A program made the position numbers and the translations under genes. From QHVT01 sp036399015 (GTDB taxonomy: Bacteria > Acidobacteriota > Thermoanaerobaculia > Gp7-AA8), in contig DASWNW010000012.1 in the NCBI GenBank assembly GCA_036399015.1, positions 1 to 64,000 of the forward strand: DNA of 64,000 nucleotides, given 5' to 3'. How positions within the stretch are numbered: position 1 is the first letter of the stretch; the number at the start of each line of letters is the position of its first letter. The notes beneath the pieces are model-generated. The model worked only from the letters and a program-made list of their open reading frames with translations. It did no database searches and was not told where the DNA came from. This document shows, in pieces, positions 27,601 to 35,852 of the stretch.

Positions 27601-27842
27601 CAGCGGATGGCCTGGCGCTCGCGCGTGTACAACCAGACGCCGACGCGCTCGACCTCGAGCGTCTCCGCCGCCGCGTGCGCAATGTCGGCCAGCGCCTCGG
27701 CCAGGTTGCCCGAATGGAGCGAAGGGCGGCGCGCCAGCTCGACCAGGACCGTGTTCTGCCGGCGCAGGCGCCGTTCCGTCTCACGCAGCAATGCATCGAC
27801 GTGCGGAGACGACTTGCGACGGAACGAGGGGATGTCGGGCAC
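24687..27842 (-). CDS. GAF/PAS-GGDEF-EAL cyclic-di-GMP signalling protein
   Basis: This roughly 1051-residue cytosolic sensor has two GAF-like domains (about 20-190 and 200-370), two PAS/PAC modules (about 380-620), then GGDEF and EAL domains. The GGDEF site is intact (RMGGDEFTILL), as are the EAL motifs (MEALLRWNRPGHG and DDFGTGHSALSYLRRFPIDR), so it could both make and degrade c-di-GMP. The open frame extends to 27941, but that extension is encoded by a hairpin repeat. I therefore chose GTG 27842, which follows a GGAAAAGG ribosome site. No transmembrane segment is evident. It likely tunes motility or biofilm, which is inferred from the family. Confidence 0.9.
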   Translation of the reverse strand: MPDIPSFRRKSSPHVDALLRETERRLRRQNTVLVELARRPSLHSGNLAEALADIAHAAAETLEVERVGVWLYTRERQAIRCVELYERTAGIHSGGGELTAAHYPVYFSALETERVITADDARLDPRTSAFTKTYLGPFGVTSMLDAPIRRLGQMTGVICFEHTGAQRVWTPEEENFATSVADLVAMAMDAMERRQTQEALRHRVAFEQLIATISSRFMNVADEELEQAINEVLGQVGQFIGAESCHILLMSEDGLSARMTHEWDAPGIPRRQEKYGDLPTASFPWGFDRLQNRFESLVVHSLDELPAEAVNERRIFERQGIQSVLFVPLVVKKTMIGTVGATTFSREITWSDEIISLLRIAGEIFASAIERGRTLRALRASESRHRLLFERNLAGVYHNTVDGRMLECNDALPQMLGYDSKEEFLALNARDLYVNPEDREAFLTTIREQGGIRGIEICLRRKDGRPVWLLESVHILAGDSPDAPQLLEGTLIDITDRKLAETALRESEARYRLMAENSTDLIARNTADGVFVYASDAVRVLLGYEPSELVGRSVFDFVLEDDHHVIHRTVAELQDGAHASRTFSYRVRRKDDSCVWFETTSRAIRNPETGAIDEIVSVSRDISERRQAEAQIEYQAYHDALTGLPNRFLFRDRLTIALAHAKRQQTPLTVMFLDLDRFKYVNDTLGHSLGDELLRAVAARLKAVLREGDTISRMGGDEFTILLGDVSSAEDAAKTAQKLLDTVAHPLRVEGHELYVTTSIGIAMYPEDGDTADALLKNADSAMYRAKETGRNGYQLCTRAMNSRAAERLSIENALRRAIDREELVLHYQPLIHLESRELAGMEALLRWNRPGHGLVPPVTFIGIAEETRMIGPIGEWVLRQACKQAKAWQESRYPHLRMAVNLSPRQFQQADLCDIVDAALKESGLAPRSLELEITEGTAMLNTERTMATLAELRSLGVRIAIDDFGTGHSALSYLRRFPIDRVKIDREFVQEIATSRSNRAIVSAITAMAHGLDLVVTAEGVETEEQVTFLENAGCEEVQGFLFGRPVPA

Positions 27843-27871
27843 GCGGGACCTTTTCCGCGCAAGTATATTCG

Positions 27872-27957
27872 TGGTGTCGGGTATCGGGTGTCGGGTGTCC
27901 GCGGTGTTACGCTCGAGGGACCAGCCCCGGATACCTGACACCGGACACCCGACACCG
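27872..27957. repeat. Heptamer-arm hairpin element (GGTGTCG type)
   Basis: The left arm GGTGTCGGGTATCGGGTGTC and the right arm GGATACCTGACACCGGACAC are complementary over nearly 28 bases with a loop of about 28. It lies between the GGDEF/EAL start and the DUF2071 gene stop, both on the minus strand. It is closely similar to 15130-15217. Confidence 0.9.
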
Positions 27958-27975
27958 CGCGCGCCGTGGCGCGCC

Positions 27976-28737
27976 CTACACCTTCTCCAGCCCGTACACC
28001 TTCACATTCACCTCCCGCGCGTAGTGCCGCAGCGCCGGCTGCTCGGGGCGCTTGATGCCGGCGGCCCAGATCAGCGTTTCGTCGAGCTGCGTCACGTCGG
28101 CGCGCTGCGCGGGGTACGGCTGGTGGTGGATGCGGGCGCGGTGGAGCTGGCGGCTCTCGTCGAGCGAATAGAGGATGTAGCGCTCGAGGAGGAAGTGCTC
28201 GATGGTGCCGGGCTGCGCGTGGAAGACCGGCCCCTCGACCGGCGCGTAGCGGAGGTGGGCGTTCGCCGGCTGCGCGCCCCGCTCGTCGGTGCGCTCGGAG
28301 TGGAACTCGATGGAGGGGGAGGTGTCGCCGGTGGCGGTGAAGCCGATCGTGGCGGCGTAGTAGGCGAGCTTGTAGGCGGCGCGGGCGGCGGTGACGGCGA
28401 CCGTGCTCGAGGCGTCGAGGCTGAAGAACCAGACGCCGGGATCGCGCCCGCCGACGTGCACGTAGGTGCGCACGTTGATCTCGTGGAAATTCGAGATCCA
28501 GGGGAGCGGCGGCATCAGGATGGGGCGGGCGCCGGTGACGGTGAAGGGCACCAGGCCGACGTACGCCTTCCCCTCATAGGTGTCGAGCGTGAGGCCGGGC
28601 GGGAGCAGCGCCTGCAGCTCCATGGCCGGCACCTCCCAGTGCAGGAAGAGGAGGTGGTGCCAGTTCTGGTGCATCAACACCTGCTGATCGGGCTCCAGCG
28701 TCGGCGAGATGCGGTCGATCGCGTCGTGAAAATGCAT
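27976..28737 (-). CDS. YqjF/DUF2071 family protein
   Basis: The 253-residue protein matches DUF2071 (YqjF): MHQNWHHLLFLHWEVPAMEL near the start, LPPGLTLDTYEGKAYVGLVP, and NFHEINVRTYV. The family is related to acetoacetate decarboxylase-like folds but has no established reaction. I chose ATG 28737 (MHFHDAIDRIS); the frame extends upstream into the divergent lipoprotein gene. It is divergent from that lipoprotein with 40 bases between. The 3' end faces a hairpin repeat. Confidence 0.82.
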   Translation of the reverse strand: MHFHDAIDRISPTLEPDQQVLMHQNWHHLLFLHWEVPAMELQALLPPGLTLDTYEGKAYVGLVPFTVTGARPILMPPLPWISNFHEINVRTYVHVGGRDPGVWFFSLDASSTVAVTAARAAYKLAYYAATIGFTATGDTSPSIEFHSERTDERGAQPANAHLRYAPVEGPVFHAQPGTIEHFLLERYILYSLDESRQLHRARIHHQPYPAQRADVTQLDETLIWAAGIKRPEQPALRHYAREVNVKVYGLEKV

Positions 28738-28777
28738 GCGTTCGCTCAAAGCAATGGCAACGCCATAGACTGTCCGC

Positions 28778-29212
28778 ATGAGAAAACTCGCGACGGTCGC
28801 CGCCTGCCTGATGGTCCTCGCCTGCAGCTCCGCCGGTACGGAAAACACGCTGGTCGACGTCGAGCTGGTGCAGCTCAAGGGGCCCGCCGAACAGAACTTC
28901 CCGTTCGGGCGCTTCGAGGTGCAGTACGGGATCCGGGTGCGGAACCGCTCGCAGGAGCCGGTGACGCTCCACCAGCTCGCGCTGGAGCCGGCGTCACCCG
29001 GCGGACCGTACGTCGTGCTGCGCGACCGCTACACGCTGAACCGCGCGGTGGCGCCCTCGGCGACCGACGAGACGACGCTCTGGGCCCGCGCGCGGGCGAC
29101 CGGCAGCCGCGACTCGGTCGACGCGCACGCGCCGGTGTCGATCAGGGCGATCGCGTACTTTGAAGCGCCGTCGGGGGCGTTCCGGAAGATCATGATGGTC
29201 ACCTTCCGGTGA
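28778..29212 (+). CDS. Small predicted lipoprotein, unknown function
   Basis: The 144-residue protein begins with a lipoprotein signal (lipobox MVLAC, Cys16). Its body is beta-rich, with VDVELVQLKGPAEQNFPFGR, EVQYGIRVRNRSQEPVTLHQ and an ending FRKIMMVTFR, resembling an Ig-like or immunoglobulin-fold lipid-anchored domain. I do not recognise a named family. The gene is monocistronic; the downstream 840 bases are repeats only. Confidence 0.68.
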   Translation: MRKLATVAACLMVLACSSAGTENTLVDVELVQLKGPAEQNFPFGRFEVQYGIRVRNRSQEPVTLHQLALEPASPGGPYVVLRDRYTLNRAVAPSATDETTLWARARATGSRDSVDAHAPVSIRAIAYFEAPSGAFRKIMMVTFR

Positions 29213-29280
29213 CGTTGCCGGTTGCCGGTTGCCCGTTGCCGGAGGACGTCGCGCGTAGCGCGTAGCGCGTTGGCCGGGCC
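29213..29280. repeat. GTTGCCG/GTAGCGC heptamer arm
   Basis: Directly after the lipoprotein stop are GTTGCCG units (GTTGCCGGTTGCCGGTTGCC), then GCGCGTAGCGCGTAGCGCGT. This resembles the left arm of the other hairpin elements and opens an 840-base gene-free repeat region (29213-30051). Confidence 0.75.
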
Positions 29281-29305
29281 TTGTCCCGTCCGCGTGCGCC
29301 CGGCG

Positions 29306-29629
29306 CACCATGGTTTGACGGCGGCGCCTGCCGCGGCGTCGCAGCAGCACTATGGTTGCGCGGCAGGGTTTGCCGCATTTGGGGCAGAGGTTGCCATCGC
29401 GCGGCGTCGCAACCATGGTTCGTCGCCGGTGCCTGCCGCGCGGCCCCGCGGAACCATGGTTCTCGGCGGCCGCAACCATGGTTCTTCGCGCGGCGTTGCC
29501 CCCATCCGGACACGCAACCATGGTGTTGGCGCAGTGTCCGCCACATTGTGGCGAAGGTTGCCGCGCTCGCGCAGCCGAACCATGGTTCGCCGGCGGCGCC
29601 CGCCGCGACAGTTCCGCGAAACTATGGTT
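29306..29629. repeat. Phased array of eight AACCATGGTT palindromes
   Basis: Full or near copies of AACCATGGTT start at 29306, 29348, 29411, 29452, 29474, 29516, 29578 and 29620. The intervals of 42, 63, 41, 22, 42, 62 and 42 bases are all multiples of about 21, i.e. two helical turns. The GC-rich spacers carry degenerate GCCG/CGGC sequence. Open frames exist through the array on both strands but consist of the repeat itself (for example repeated NHGS, TMV or QPWF), so I treat it as non-coding. It could be a phased protein-binding array or the remnant of a 21-bp minisatellite. Confidence 0.85.
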
Positions 29630-29660
29630 CCGCGCGTAACGTGCGCTACTACTCGAAGAG

Positions 29661-30050
29661 GGTGACCTTCCGGTCGTTGCGTGTTGCGAGTAGCGCGTTG
29701 CCCGGGCCTCGTTGCCCGGACGGAAGGTGGTCACCAGGCGAGACTGCCCGGGCAACTCGCTACGCGTCACGCGAAACCATTCGCCTTTCGGTGACCGTTG
29801 CCGGTTGCTGGAGGACCTTGCGAGTAGCGCGTTGCCCGGGCCTCGTTGCCCGGACGGAAGGTGGTCGCTCAGGCGGAAACTGCCCGGGCAACTCGCTACG
29901 CGTCACGCGAAACCATTCACCTTTCGGTGACCGTTGCCGGTTGCCGGAGGACCTTGCGAGTAGCACGTTGCCGGGCCTCGTCGCCCGGACGGAAGGTGGT
30001 CGCTCAGGCGAGACTGCCCGGGCAACTCGCCACACGCAACGCGGCTACTG
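29661..30050. repeat. Three tandem hairpin units of about 135 bp
   Basis: The block TTGCGAGTAGCGCGTTGCCC with the core GGGCCTCGTTGCCCGGACGG occurs three times, with GCGAG at 29686, 29820 and 29956 (periods 134 and 136). Each unit ends with ACTGCCCGGGCAACTCG plus further complementary bases, so each can fold as a hairpin. The units differ by a few substitutions. The last ends at the glycosyltransferase stop codon. The core is the same one seen in the GGTTGCT-type elements. Confidence 0.92.
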
Positions 30051-30051
30051 G

Positions 30052-30759
30052 CTATTCGAAGAGATCGTACTCGGCGACCGGCAGCTCGACCGGCTCGGCC
30101 CAGCGCCAGGTCTCGAAGACGTAGAGGTCGAAGAGCACCAGCACGACCTCGCGGGACATGCGCCAGCGGGCCTGCAGCCCGTCGGCGAGGGCCATCTTCT
30201 TCTCCTTGATCACGTGGCTGAGGCCGTAGATCACGGTCTCCTGCTGCCGATAGCCGGCGCGGGAGCAGAAGCAGTTCAGCGCCGCCTCGATCTTGTAGTG
30301 GGACTGGTACTGCGGCGGGACGGTCTCGAACACGGCGCGGCGCATGACGCGGATGCCGGAGAGCACCGGGCCGCACTTCAGCTTGAGGTGGAAGAAGTTC
30401 GCGAGCTCGCCGCGGTCGCGGACGCCGATGTTCATGTCGCATTCGCCGCGGAGGACCGGCATCACCAGCGCGGCGATGTGCTCCTCGGTGACGTTGTACA
30501 TGTCGCCGTCGCAGAAGAAGAAGGTGTCGTTGGAGGCAGTGGCGACGCCGACCGCCATGGCGTAGCCCTTCCCGTGGTTGTCGTGGAGAGCAACAGTGCG
30601 GACGCCGTCGAACGTGCGGGCGATCTCTACCGTCCGGTCCTCGGAGCCGTCACTGACGACGATGACCTCGTCGATCAGCGGGCTGCTGGTAAGAGCGCGG
30701 AGGACGGCAGCAATCGTCTTCTCCTCGTTGTAAGCCGCTACGATCGCGGTAATCCTCAC
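30052..30759 (-). CDS. Family 2 glycosyltransferase
   Basis: The 235-residue cytosolic GT-A enzyme starts at GTG 30759, preceded by a GGAG site. It shows VRITAIVAAYNEEKTIAAVL at the N-terminus, the nucleotide-binding EVIVVSDGSEDRT, and the metal-binding CDGDMYNV. The sequence resembles short soluble GT2 enzymes related to dolichol-phosphate-mannose or glucosyl-3-phosphoglycerate synthases, but there are no membrane segments and the acceptor is unknown. It is convergent with the small lipoprotein, across the long repeat region. Confidence 0.85.
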   Translation of the reverse strand: MRITAIVAAYNEEKTIAAVLRALTSSPLIDEVIVVSDGSEDRTVEIARTFDGVRTVALHDNHGKGYAMAVGVATASNDTFFFCDGDMYNVTEEHIAALVMPVLRGECDMNIGVRDRGELANFFHLKLKCGPVLSGIRVMRRAVFETVPPQYQSHYKIEAALNCFCSRAGYRQQETVIYGLSHVIKEKKMALADGLQARWRMSREVVLVLFDLYVFETWRWAEPVELPVAEYDLFE

Positions 30760-30872
30760 TCGGATTTCTCCCTCGGGACTGGCGTTCCTCAACCTGTGAA
30801 TCGGTGCAACCGGTGGACCACGGGGATTCTAGCCGACTTTTTTGACACGCCCTTTGCAGAACCGGGCTGGTC

Positions 30873-31373
30873 ATGAGACGCACACTGACGCTCGGCAGTT
30901 TCCTCGCTTTCCTCAGCATGGCGGCGGGAGTGGCCCTGCTTCTCTCGGGATGCTCGTCCCTGCAGCGGGCGCTGAACATCGAGAATCCCCGCTACAGCAT
31001 CCGGAACATCCACCCGCGCGTCGACATCGCGCTGCCGCTCTCGGCGTCCTCGATCGATATCGACTTCGACCTGGAAGTGGACAATCCGAACTCGGTGGGC
31101 CTCCGCCTCGACCAGGTCGACTTCAATCTCTTCATCAACAACTCGCGCGTGCTCGACTCGATCAGCCAGCAGAACATCAACATCCCGGCGAACGGCCGCG
31201 GCGACGTGCAGCTCCGCACCCGCATCGGCTACCAGAACGTGCGCGCGCTCTGGAACGAGATCGTCGACGTGGTGCGCGGCGAGCGGGCGCGATACGAGAT
31301 CCGCGGCAACGCGTACTACCAGACGCCGGTGGGGCGGCTGAAGTTTCCGGTGACGGTGTATTCGTCGCGGTAG
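30873..31373 (+). CDS. LEA14-like (LEA type 2) lipoprotein
   Basis: The 166-residue protein has a lipoprotein signal (lipobox LLSGC). It is followed by the Water-stress/LEA-2 fold: IDIDFDLEVDNPNSVGLRLD, FNLFINNSRVLDS, and a final PVGRLKFPVTVYSS strand. LEA14-like domains bind or stabilise other proteins and are linked to desiccation tolerance. In Gram-negative bacteria they are lipid-anchored and of unclear role. It is divergent from the glycosyltransferase by about 110 bases. A hairpin repeat follows the stop. Confidence 0.82.
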   Translation: MRRTLTLGSFLAFLSMAAGVALLLSGCSSLQRALNIENPRYSIRNIHPRVDIALPLSASSIDIDFDLEVDNPNSVGLRLDQVDFNLFINNSRVLDSISQQNINIPANGRGDVQLRTRIGYQNVRALWNEIVDVVRGERARYEIRGNAYYQTPVGRLKFPVTVYSSR

Positions 31374-31389
31374 CGCACGCGCTACCGCG

Positions 31390-31470
31390 AGTTACTGGTT
31401 GCTGGTGACTAGTTGCTCGTGACTCCACCCGCGAATCACCACGAACAAGCAACCAGCAACCAGCAACAAC
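31390..31470. repeat. Heptamer-arm hairpin element (GGTTGCT type)
   Basis: The left arm reads TTACTGGTTGCTGGTGACTA and the right arm carries AAGCAACCAGCAACCAGCAAC. The element lies between two convergent lipoprotein genes. A second palindrome, GCGCGCAAAGCGCGGCGCGT, follows. It could end both transcripts. Confidence 0.85.
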
Positions 31471-31492
31471 GCGGCGCGCAAAGCGCGGCGCG

Positions 31493-31885
31493 TTACGTCG
31501 CGTCCCTCGTCACCGTGATCGTGCGGGCCACGTAGCGGCCGTTGTCGTTCACGCCGACGACCGAGATCTCGTCTCCACGCTCGAGGTCGGTCACGTTGTA
31601 GTTGTTGTTCTGGTAGACCACCCGCGTCTGGTCGTCGTAGTAGATCGAGCCGCGCTGGCCGTTGTTGTTGTCGCGCAGGTTGTTGACGTAGGTGACGTTG
31701 AGGTCGATGCGGCGCTCGCGCGTATCGACGTAGCTCACCTCACCGCGCACGTCCGAGGTCGTCGTGCTCGACGGGCTGCCGAGGATGATGTCGCCAATGC
31801 TGCCCAGGCCCCCTCCGTCGCCGCCCATCGATCCACAGGCGGCCGTCAGCATCAGGGCCGTCAGCACCAAAGTAGCTCTTCGCAT
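31493..31885 (-). CDS. Small predicted lipoprotein with OB-like repeat strands
   Basis: This 130-residue lipoprotein (lipobox LTAAC) has a Gly-rich linker (GSMGGDGGGLGSIGD). Its beta-rich domain includes VRGEVSYVDTRERRIDLNV, YVNNLRDNNNGQRG, RGDEISVVGVNDNGRYVART and a final ITVTRD. The pattern of a short barrel with 'GEV..VD...R.I.L' strands resembles secreted OB-fold domains. No function is known. It is convergent with the LEA14-like gene and divergent from the MFS gene. Confidence 0.68.
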   Translation of the reverse strand: MRRATLVLTALMLTAACGSMGGDGGGLGSIGDIILGSPSSTTTSDVRGEVSYVDTRERRIDLNVTYVNNLRDNNNGQRGSIYYDDQTRVVYQNNNYNVTDLERGDEISVVGVNDNGRYVARTITVTRDAT

Positions 31886-31929
31886 TTCACTCCTCCTTCA
31901 GCCAGAATCAGGAGCAAGGATCGAGCCGA

Positions 31930-33162
31930 GTGACTCCGAATAACACAAGAATCGCCATACCCGCGCTCGCCGCTATCCTCTACTTTTCTCAAGGGTTTCC
32001 GTTCGGGATCGTCAACGAGACCGTCAACCTCTACCTTTCCTTCACCGGCGTCTCGCTGGGCACGATCGGCATCACCGGCTCCGTCGGGCTGATCTGGACG
32101 CTGAAGTTCTTCTGGGCACCGCTCGTCGACGTCGCCGGCACCTACCGGCTCTGGATCTTCGGCGCGCTGCTCGTGCTCTCGCTCTCTCTGGCCGCCCTCG
32201 GGATCGTCCCGCCGGCCGGAGGGGCCTTCGCCGCCGCGCTGATCCTGCTGGTCGTCGCCTCGGCCACCCAGGACATCGCCATCGACGCGCTCGTCATCCG
32301 CCTCACGCCGCGCGACCTCCTCGGCGCCGTCAACTCCGCCCGCGTGGCCGCCTACCGCGGCGCGATGATCTTCGCCGGCGGCGGCGTGGCCATGCTCGCC
32401 GATACGGCGATGGGGTGGCGGGGGGCGTTCTTCGCGGCGGCTACCGTGCCGCTGGTGGTTTTTGGGATGGTGGCTCTTTGGGTTCCTCGGGGGTCCTCGG
32501 GTTCCTCGGGTTCCTCGGAGTCCGCGCGTCGCGAGAATCCGTTGCGGGGGTTGTGGCGGTGGCTGCGGCAGCCGCAGGCGCTTTTGCTGCTCGCGGTCAT
32601 CCTTCTCTATCGTCTGGGGGACAACGCGCTGACGGCGATGATTCGGCCGTACTGGGTGGAGCGCGGCTTCAGCGCGACCGAGATCGGGAACGTCACCACC
32701 ACCCTTGGGATGATCTGCACGATCGCGGGTGCCATCGCCGGCGGCGCGTTCGTGACCCGCTTCGGCATCTACCGCGGCCTGCTCACGCTCGGCGTCGTGC
32801 AGATGCTCTCGAACCTCACCTACGCCTTCGTGGCCATGACCGGCGCCGGCCGACCGGCGATGTACGGCGCGGCGATCGTGGAGACGTTCTGCGGCGGCCT
32901 CGGCACCGCCGCCTTCCTCTCGTTCCTCATGGCCATCTGCGACCGCGACAACGCCGCGACCGAGTACTCGATGCTCAGCGCCCTCTTCGGCCTCGGCCGG
33001 ACGTTCGCATTCTCCTTCAGCGGCTTCGTCGCCGAGGACCTCGGCTTCGCCCGCTACTACTGGCTCACCGCCGCGCTGGCGCTCCCGGGCCTCCTGCTCC
33101 TGCTGCCGCTCCGCGAGCGCCTCGCAACAGCGGAAACGTCTCCTCCTCCTGTACAACTGTAA
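31930..33162 (+). CDS. MFS permease, AmpG-like
   Basis: A 410-residue transporter starts at GTG 31930 with about 12 membrane segments. The N-terminal LAAILYFSQGFPFGIVNET and FWAPLVDVAGTYRLWIF, and DIAIDALVIRLTPRDLLGAV, are typical of AmpG and related muropeptide or signal permeases. The actual substrate is not established. The central cytosolic loop at residues 184-197 contains GSSGSSGSSES, encoded by an in-frame 9-nt repeat. A further repeat overlaps the 3' end. rsmE follows after 24 bases, probably in the same transcript. Confidence 0.82.
   Translation: MTPNNTRIAIPALAAILYFSQGFPFGIVNETVNLYLSFTGVSLGTIGITGSVGLIWTLKFFWAPLVDVAGTYRLWIFGALLVLSLSLAALGIVPPAGGAFAAALILLVVASATQDIAIDALVIRLTPRDLLGAVNSARVAAYRGAMIFAGGGVAMLADTAMGWRGAFFAAATVPLVVFGMVALWVPRGSSGSSGSSESARRENPLRGLWRWLRQPQALLLLAVILLYRLGDNALTAMIRPYWVERGFSATEIGNVTTTLGMICTIAGAIAGGAFVTRFGIYRGLLTLGVVQMLSNLTYAFVAMTGAGRPAMYGAAIVETFCGGLGTAAFLSFLMAICDRDNAATEYSMLSALFGLGRTFAFSFSGFVAEDLGFARYYWLTAALALPGLLLLLPLRERLATAETSPPPVQL
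32481..32518 (+). repeat. In-frame GGTTCCTCG block in the MFS gene
   Basis: About four GGTTCCTCG-type units are read as (GSS)n in the central cytosolic loop of the permease. Only the left-arm orientation is present. The complementary CGAGGAACC block is in the next gene, rsmE, 1.2 kb downstream. Confidence 0.85.
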
Positions 33163-33182
33163 GACTGTACGACTGTACGACT
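33150..33182 (+). repeat. ACTGTACG octamer repeat between the MFS gene and rsmE
   Basis: Units of GACTGTAC follow TGTACAACTGTAA. The repeat begins inside the last codons of the MFS gene and continues to just before the rsmE start. It may affect translation of rsmE, since no clear ribosome site is visible there. Confidence 0.75.
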
Positions 33183-33186
33183 CGCC

Positions 33187-33885
33187 ATGCGCCACCGCAT
33201 CTTCACCGACACCCTCTCCCCCGTCGTGGTCGTCACCGGCGACGAGTTCCATCACTCCGTGCGGGTCGTCCGGTTGCGCGCCGGCGAGGAGGTGGAGCTC
33301 TTCGACCGGGAGGGCAACGCGGCGCGCGGCACGGTGCAGGCTCTGGAGCGCGACCGCGCCGTCATCGTCACCGGCGAGCCGCTGCCGTCGCGGGAGTCGC
33401 CGCTGGTGATGCATCTGGCGATGGCGATCATCCAGCTCGAGAAGTTCGAGCTGGTGCTGCAGAAGGCGACCGAGCTCGGCGTCCGCTCGATCGTCCCGCT
33501 CGTCACCGACCGCATCGAGCTGCGGGCCGAGCGCTACGCCGGGAAGATGGAGCGCTGGAACAAGATCGTCTTCGAGGCGGTGAAGCAGTCGGGACGCAGC
33601 CGCGTCCCACCCGTCCATGAGCCGGTGAAGTTCGCCGAAGCCGTCGCTACACCCGGCCTGAAAATCCTCTTCGACGCCGAGGAACCGAGGAACCCCGAGG
33701 AACCGAGGAACCCCGAGGAACTAACAATCTTCATCGGCCCCGAAGGCGGCTGGAGCGACGAAGAGCTGCGCATGGCGCGCGAGCAGCAATGCCTGTTCGA
33801 GCGGCTTGGTCCGCGCCGTCTGCGAGCCGAAACGGCGGCCATCGTGGCTGCGGCGGTCATCGCTTCCCGCTTTGGTGACTTGTAG
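33187..33885 (+). CDS. rsmE: 16S rRNA m3U1498 methyltransferase RsmE
   Basis: The 232-residue SPOUT methyltransferase methylates U1498 in the ribosomal decoding centre. It has the N-terminal PUA-like region (GDEFHHSVRVVRLRAGEEVE) and MAIIQLEKFELVLQKATELG. The SAM-binding knot is IFIGPEGGWSDEEL with the downstream RLGPRRLRAETAA. Directly before the knot, residues 164-178 are EEPRNPEEPRNPEE, encoded by an in-frame repeat of the CGAGGAACC family, so this loop is about 14 residues longer than normal. All conserved residues remain. It is probably co-transcribed with the MFS gene. Confidence 0.94.
   Translation: MRHRIFTDTLSPVVVVTGDEFHHSVRVVRLRAGEEVELFDREGNAARGTVQALERDRAVIVTGEPLPSRESPLVMHLAMAIIQLEKFELVLQKATELGVRSIVPLVTDRIELRAERYAGKMERWNKIVFEAVKQSGRSRVPPVHEPVKFAEAVATPGLKILFDAEEPRNPEEPRNPEELTIFIGPEGGWSDEELRMAREQQCLFERLGPRRLRAETAAIVAAAVIASRFGDL
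33678..33721 (+). repeat. In-frame CGAGGAAC block in rsmE
   Basis: Five CGAGGAAC copies, alternately 8 and 10 bases apart (18-base period), are read as (EEPRNP)n. The block lies immediately upstream of the codons for the SAM-binding knot. Only the right-arm orientation of the family is present here. Confidence 0.88.
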
Positions 33886-33920
33886 TAGATTACGCCCCCT
33901 ATTTTCTGGAGGTAGCGTTC

Positions 33921-35201
<1,281 letters not shown>

Positions 35202-35210
35202 AATCGGCGG

Positions 35211-35429
35211 ATGCAGATCGCCTCCGGAAAAGTCGTCAACGGGCATGTAGTCGTCGACGCGGAGCTTCCGGAGGGAGCTGACGTCACCCTCATCGCGCTG
35301 AACGACGAGGAGACGTTCGAGGTCACCCCTGAGCTCGAAGCCGTGCTGCTCGAATCGATCGCTCAAGGCCGGCGGGGCGAAACGATTCCCGCCGAGGAGC
35401 TGCTTCGCGAGATGCGCAGCCGCGAATGA
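35211..35429 (+). CDS. Antitoxin of a ParE-type toxin-antitoxin pair
   Basis: The 72-residue protein has an N-terminal beta region (MQIASGKVVNGHVVVDAELP) and a helical acidic C-terminus (TPELEAVLLESIAQGRRGE). This pattern occurs in small antitoxins encoded immediately upstream of RelE/ParE toxins. Its last codons overlap the toxin start by four bases (ATGA). The N-terminus would be the DNA-binding or dimer part and the C-terminus the toxin-wrapping part, an inference from the family. Confidence 0.78.
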   Translation: MQIASGKVVNGHVVVDAELPEGADVTLIALNDEETFEVTPELEAVLLESIAQGRRGETIPAEELLREMRSRE

Positions 35430-35737
35430 GCGAGGCGCTGCCGATCCACGTCACCACGTTGGCGGCACGGCAGATTCGTGAGGCCGAATCGTGGTGGCGG
35501 CTGAACCGGAGCGGAGCGCCGAACGCGATCCGGCAGGGGTTGCAGCAAGCGTTCGAGCTCATCGCCGCCCATCCACGCAGCGGCGGGCGTGCAACGAACG
35601 TCGCCCTGCCCGACGTGCGGCGCGTGTATCTGCCGCTCGTGAAGTACCACGTCTACTACCACGTCGTGGGTGACCCGGAGCGCGTGGAGGTCGTTGCGTT
35701 CTGGCATGCGCGCCGGGGTGATGCTCCGCCGATCTAG
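35426..35737 (+). CDS. ParE/RelE family toxin
   Basis: The 103-residue protein matches the ParE/RelE fold: HVTTLAARQIREAESWWRLN, QQAFELIAAHPRSGGRA, and the core strands VRRVYLPLVKYHVYYHVVGD with a final VVAFWHARRG. ParE toxins inhibit gyrase and RelE toxins cut ribosomal mRNA; the sequence alone does not decide which. It is translationally coupled to the antitoxin. Confidence 0.85.
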   Translation: MSEALPIHVTTLAARQIREAESWWRLNRSGAPNAIRQGLQQAFELIAAHPRSGGRATNVALPDVRRVYLPLVKYHVYYHVVGDPERVEVVAFWHARRGDAPPI

Positions 35738-35776
35738 GCAACCGCCAGCCGCCGCCGCCTCGCGCCGTGGTGCTCT

Positions 35777-35852
35777 CTGGAGCGACGGGCTCTCAGCCCG
35801 TCGAGGCTTCACCTGCCGCGACATCAGCCGGGCTGAGAGCCCGGCTCTCCAG
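35777..35852. repeat. Inverted pair of REP-like palindromes (GGGCTCTCAGCCC type)
   Basis: Copies at 35777-35803 and 35826-35852 point in opposite directions and match the pair at 11173-11243. The right copy encodes the last residues (PGSQPG) and borders the stop codon of the VOC-family gene on the minus strand. The pair lies between two convergent genes. Confidence 0.88.

Noticed and set aside
28994..29770. Minus-strand frame through the AACCATGGTT array with CPKCGKPC and CGGHC, which looked like zinc ribbons
   Set aside because: The frame consists of repeated palindrome translations (NHGS, TMV), the Cys groups appear once only, and frames on both strands are equally open.
29306..30050. Possible CRISPR array or integron attachment sites
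   Set aside because: Units are palindromic with uneven spacing, there are no unique uniform spacers, and no cas or integrase gene is in the window.
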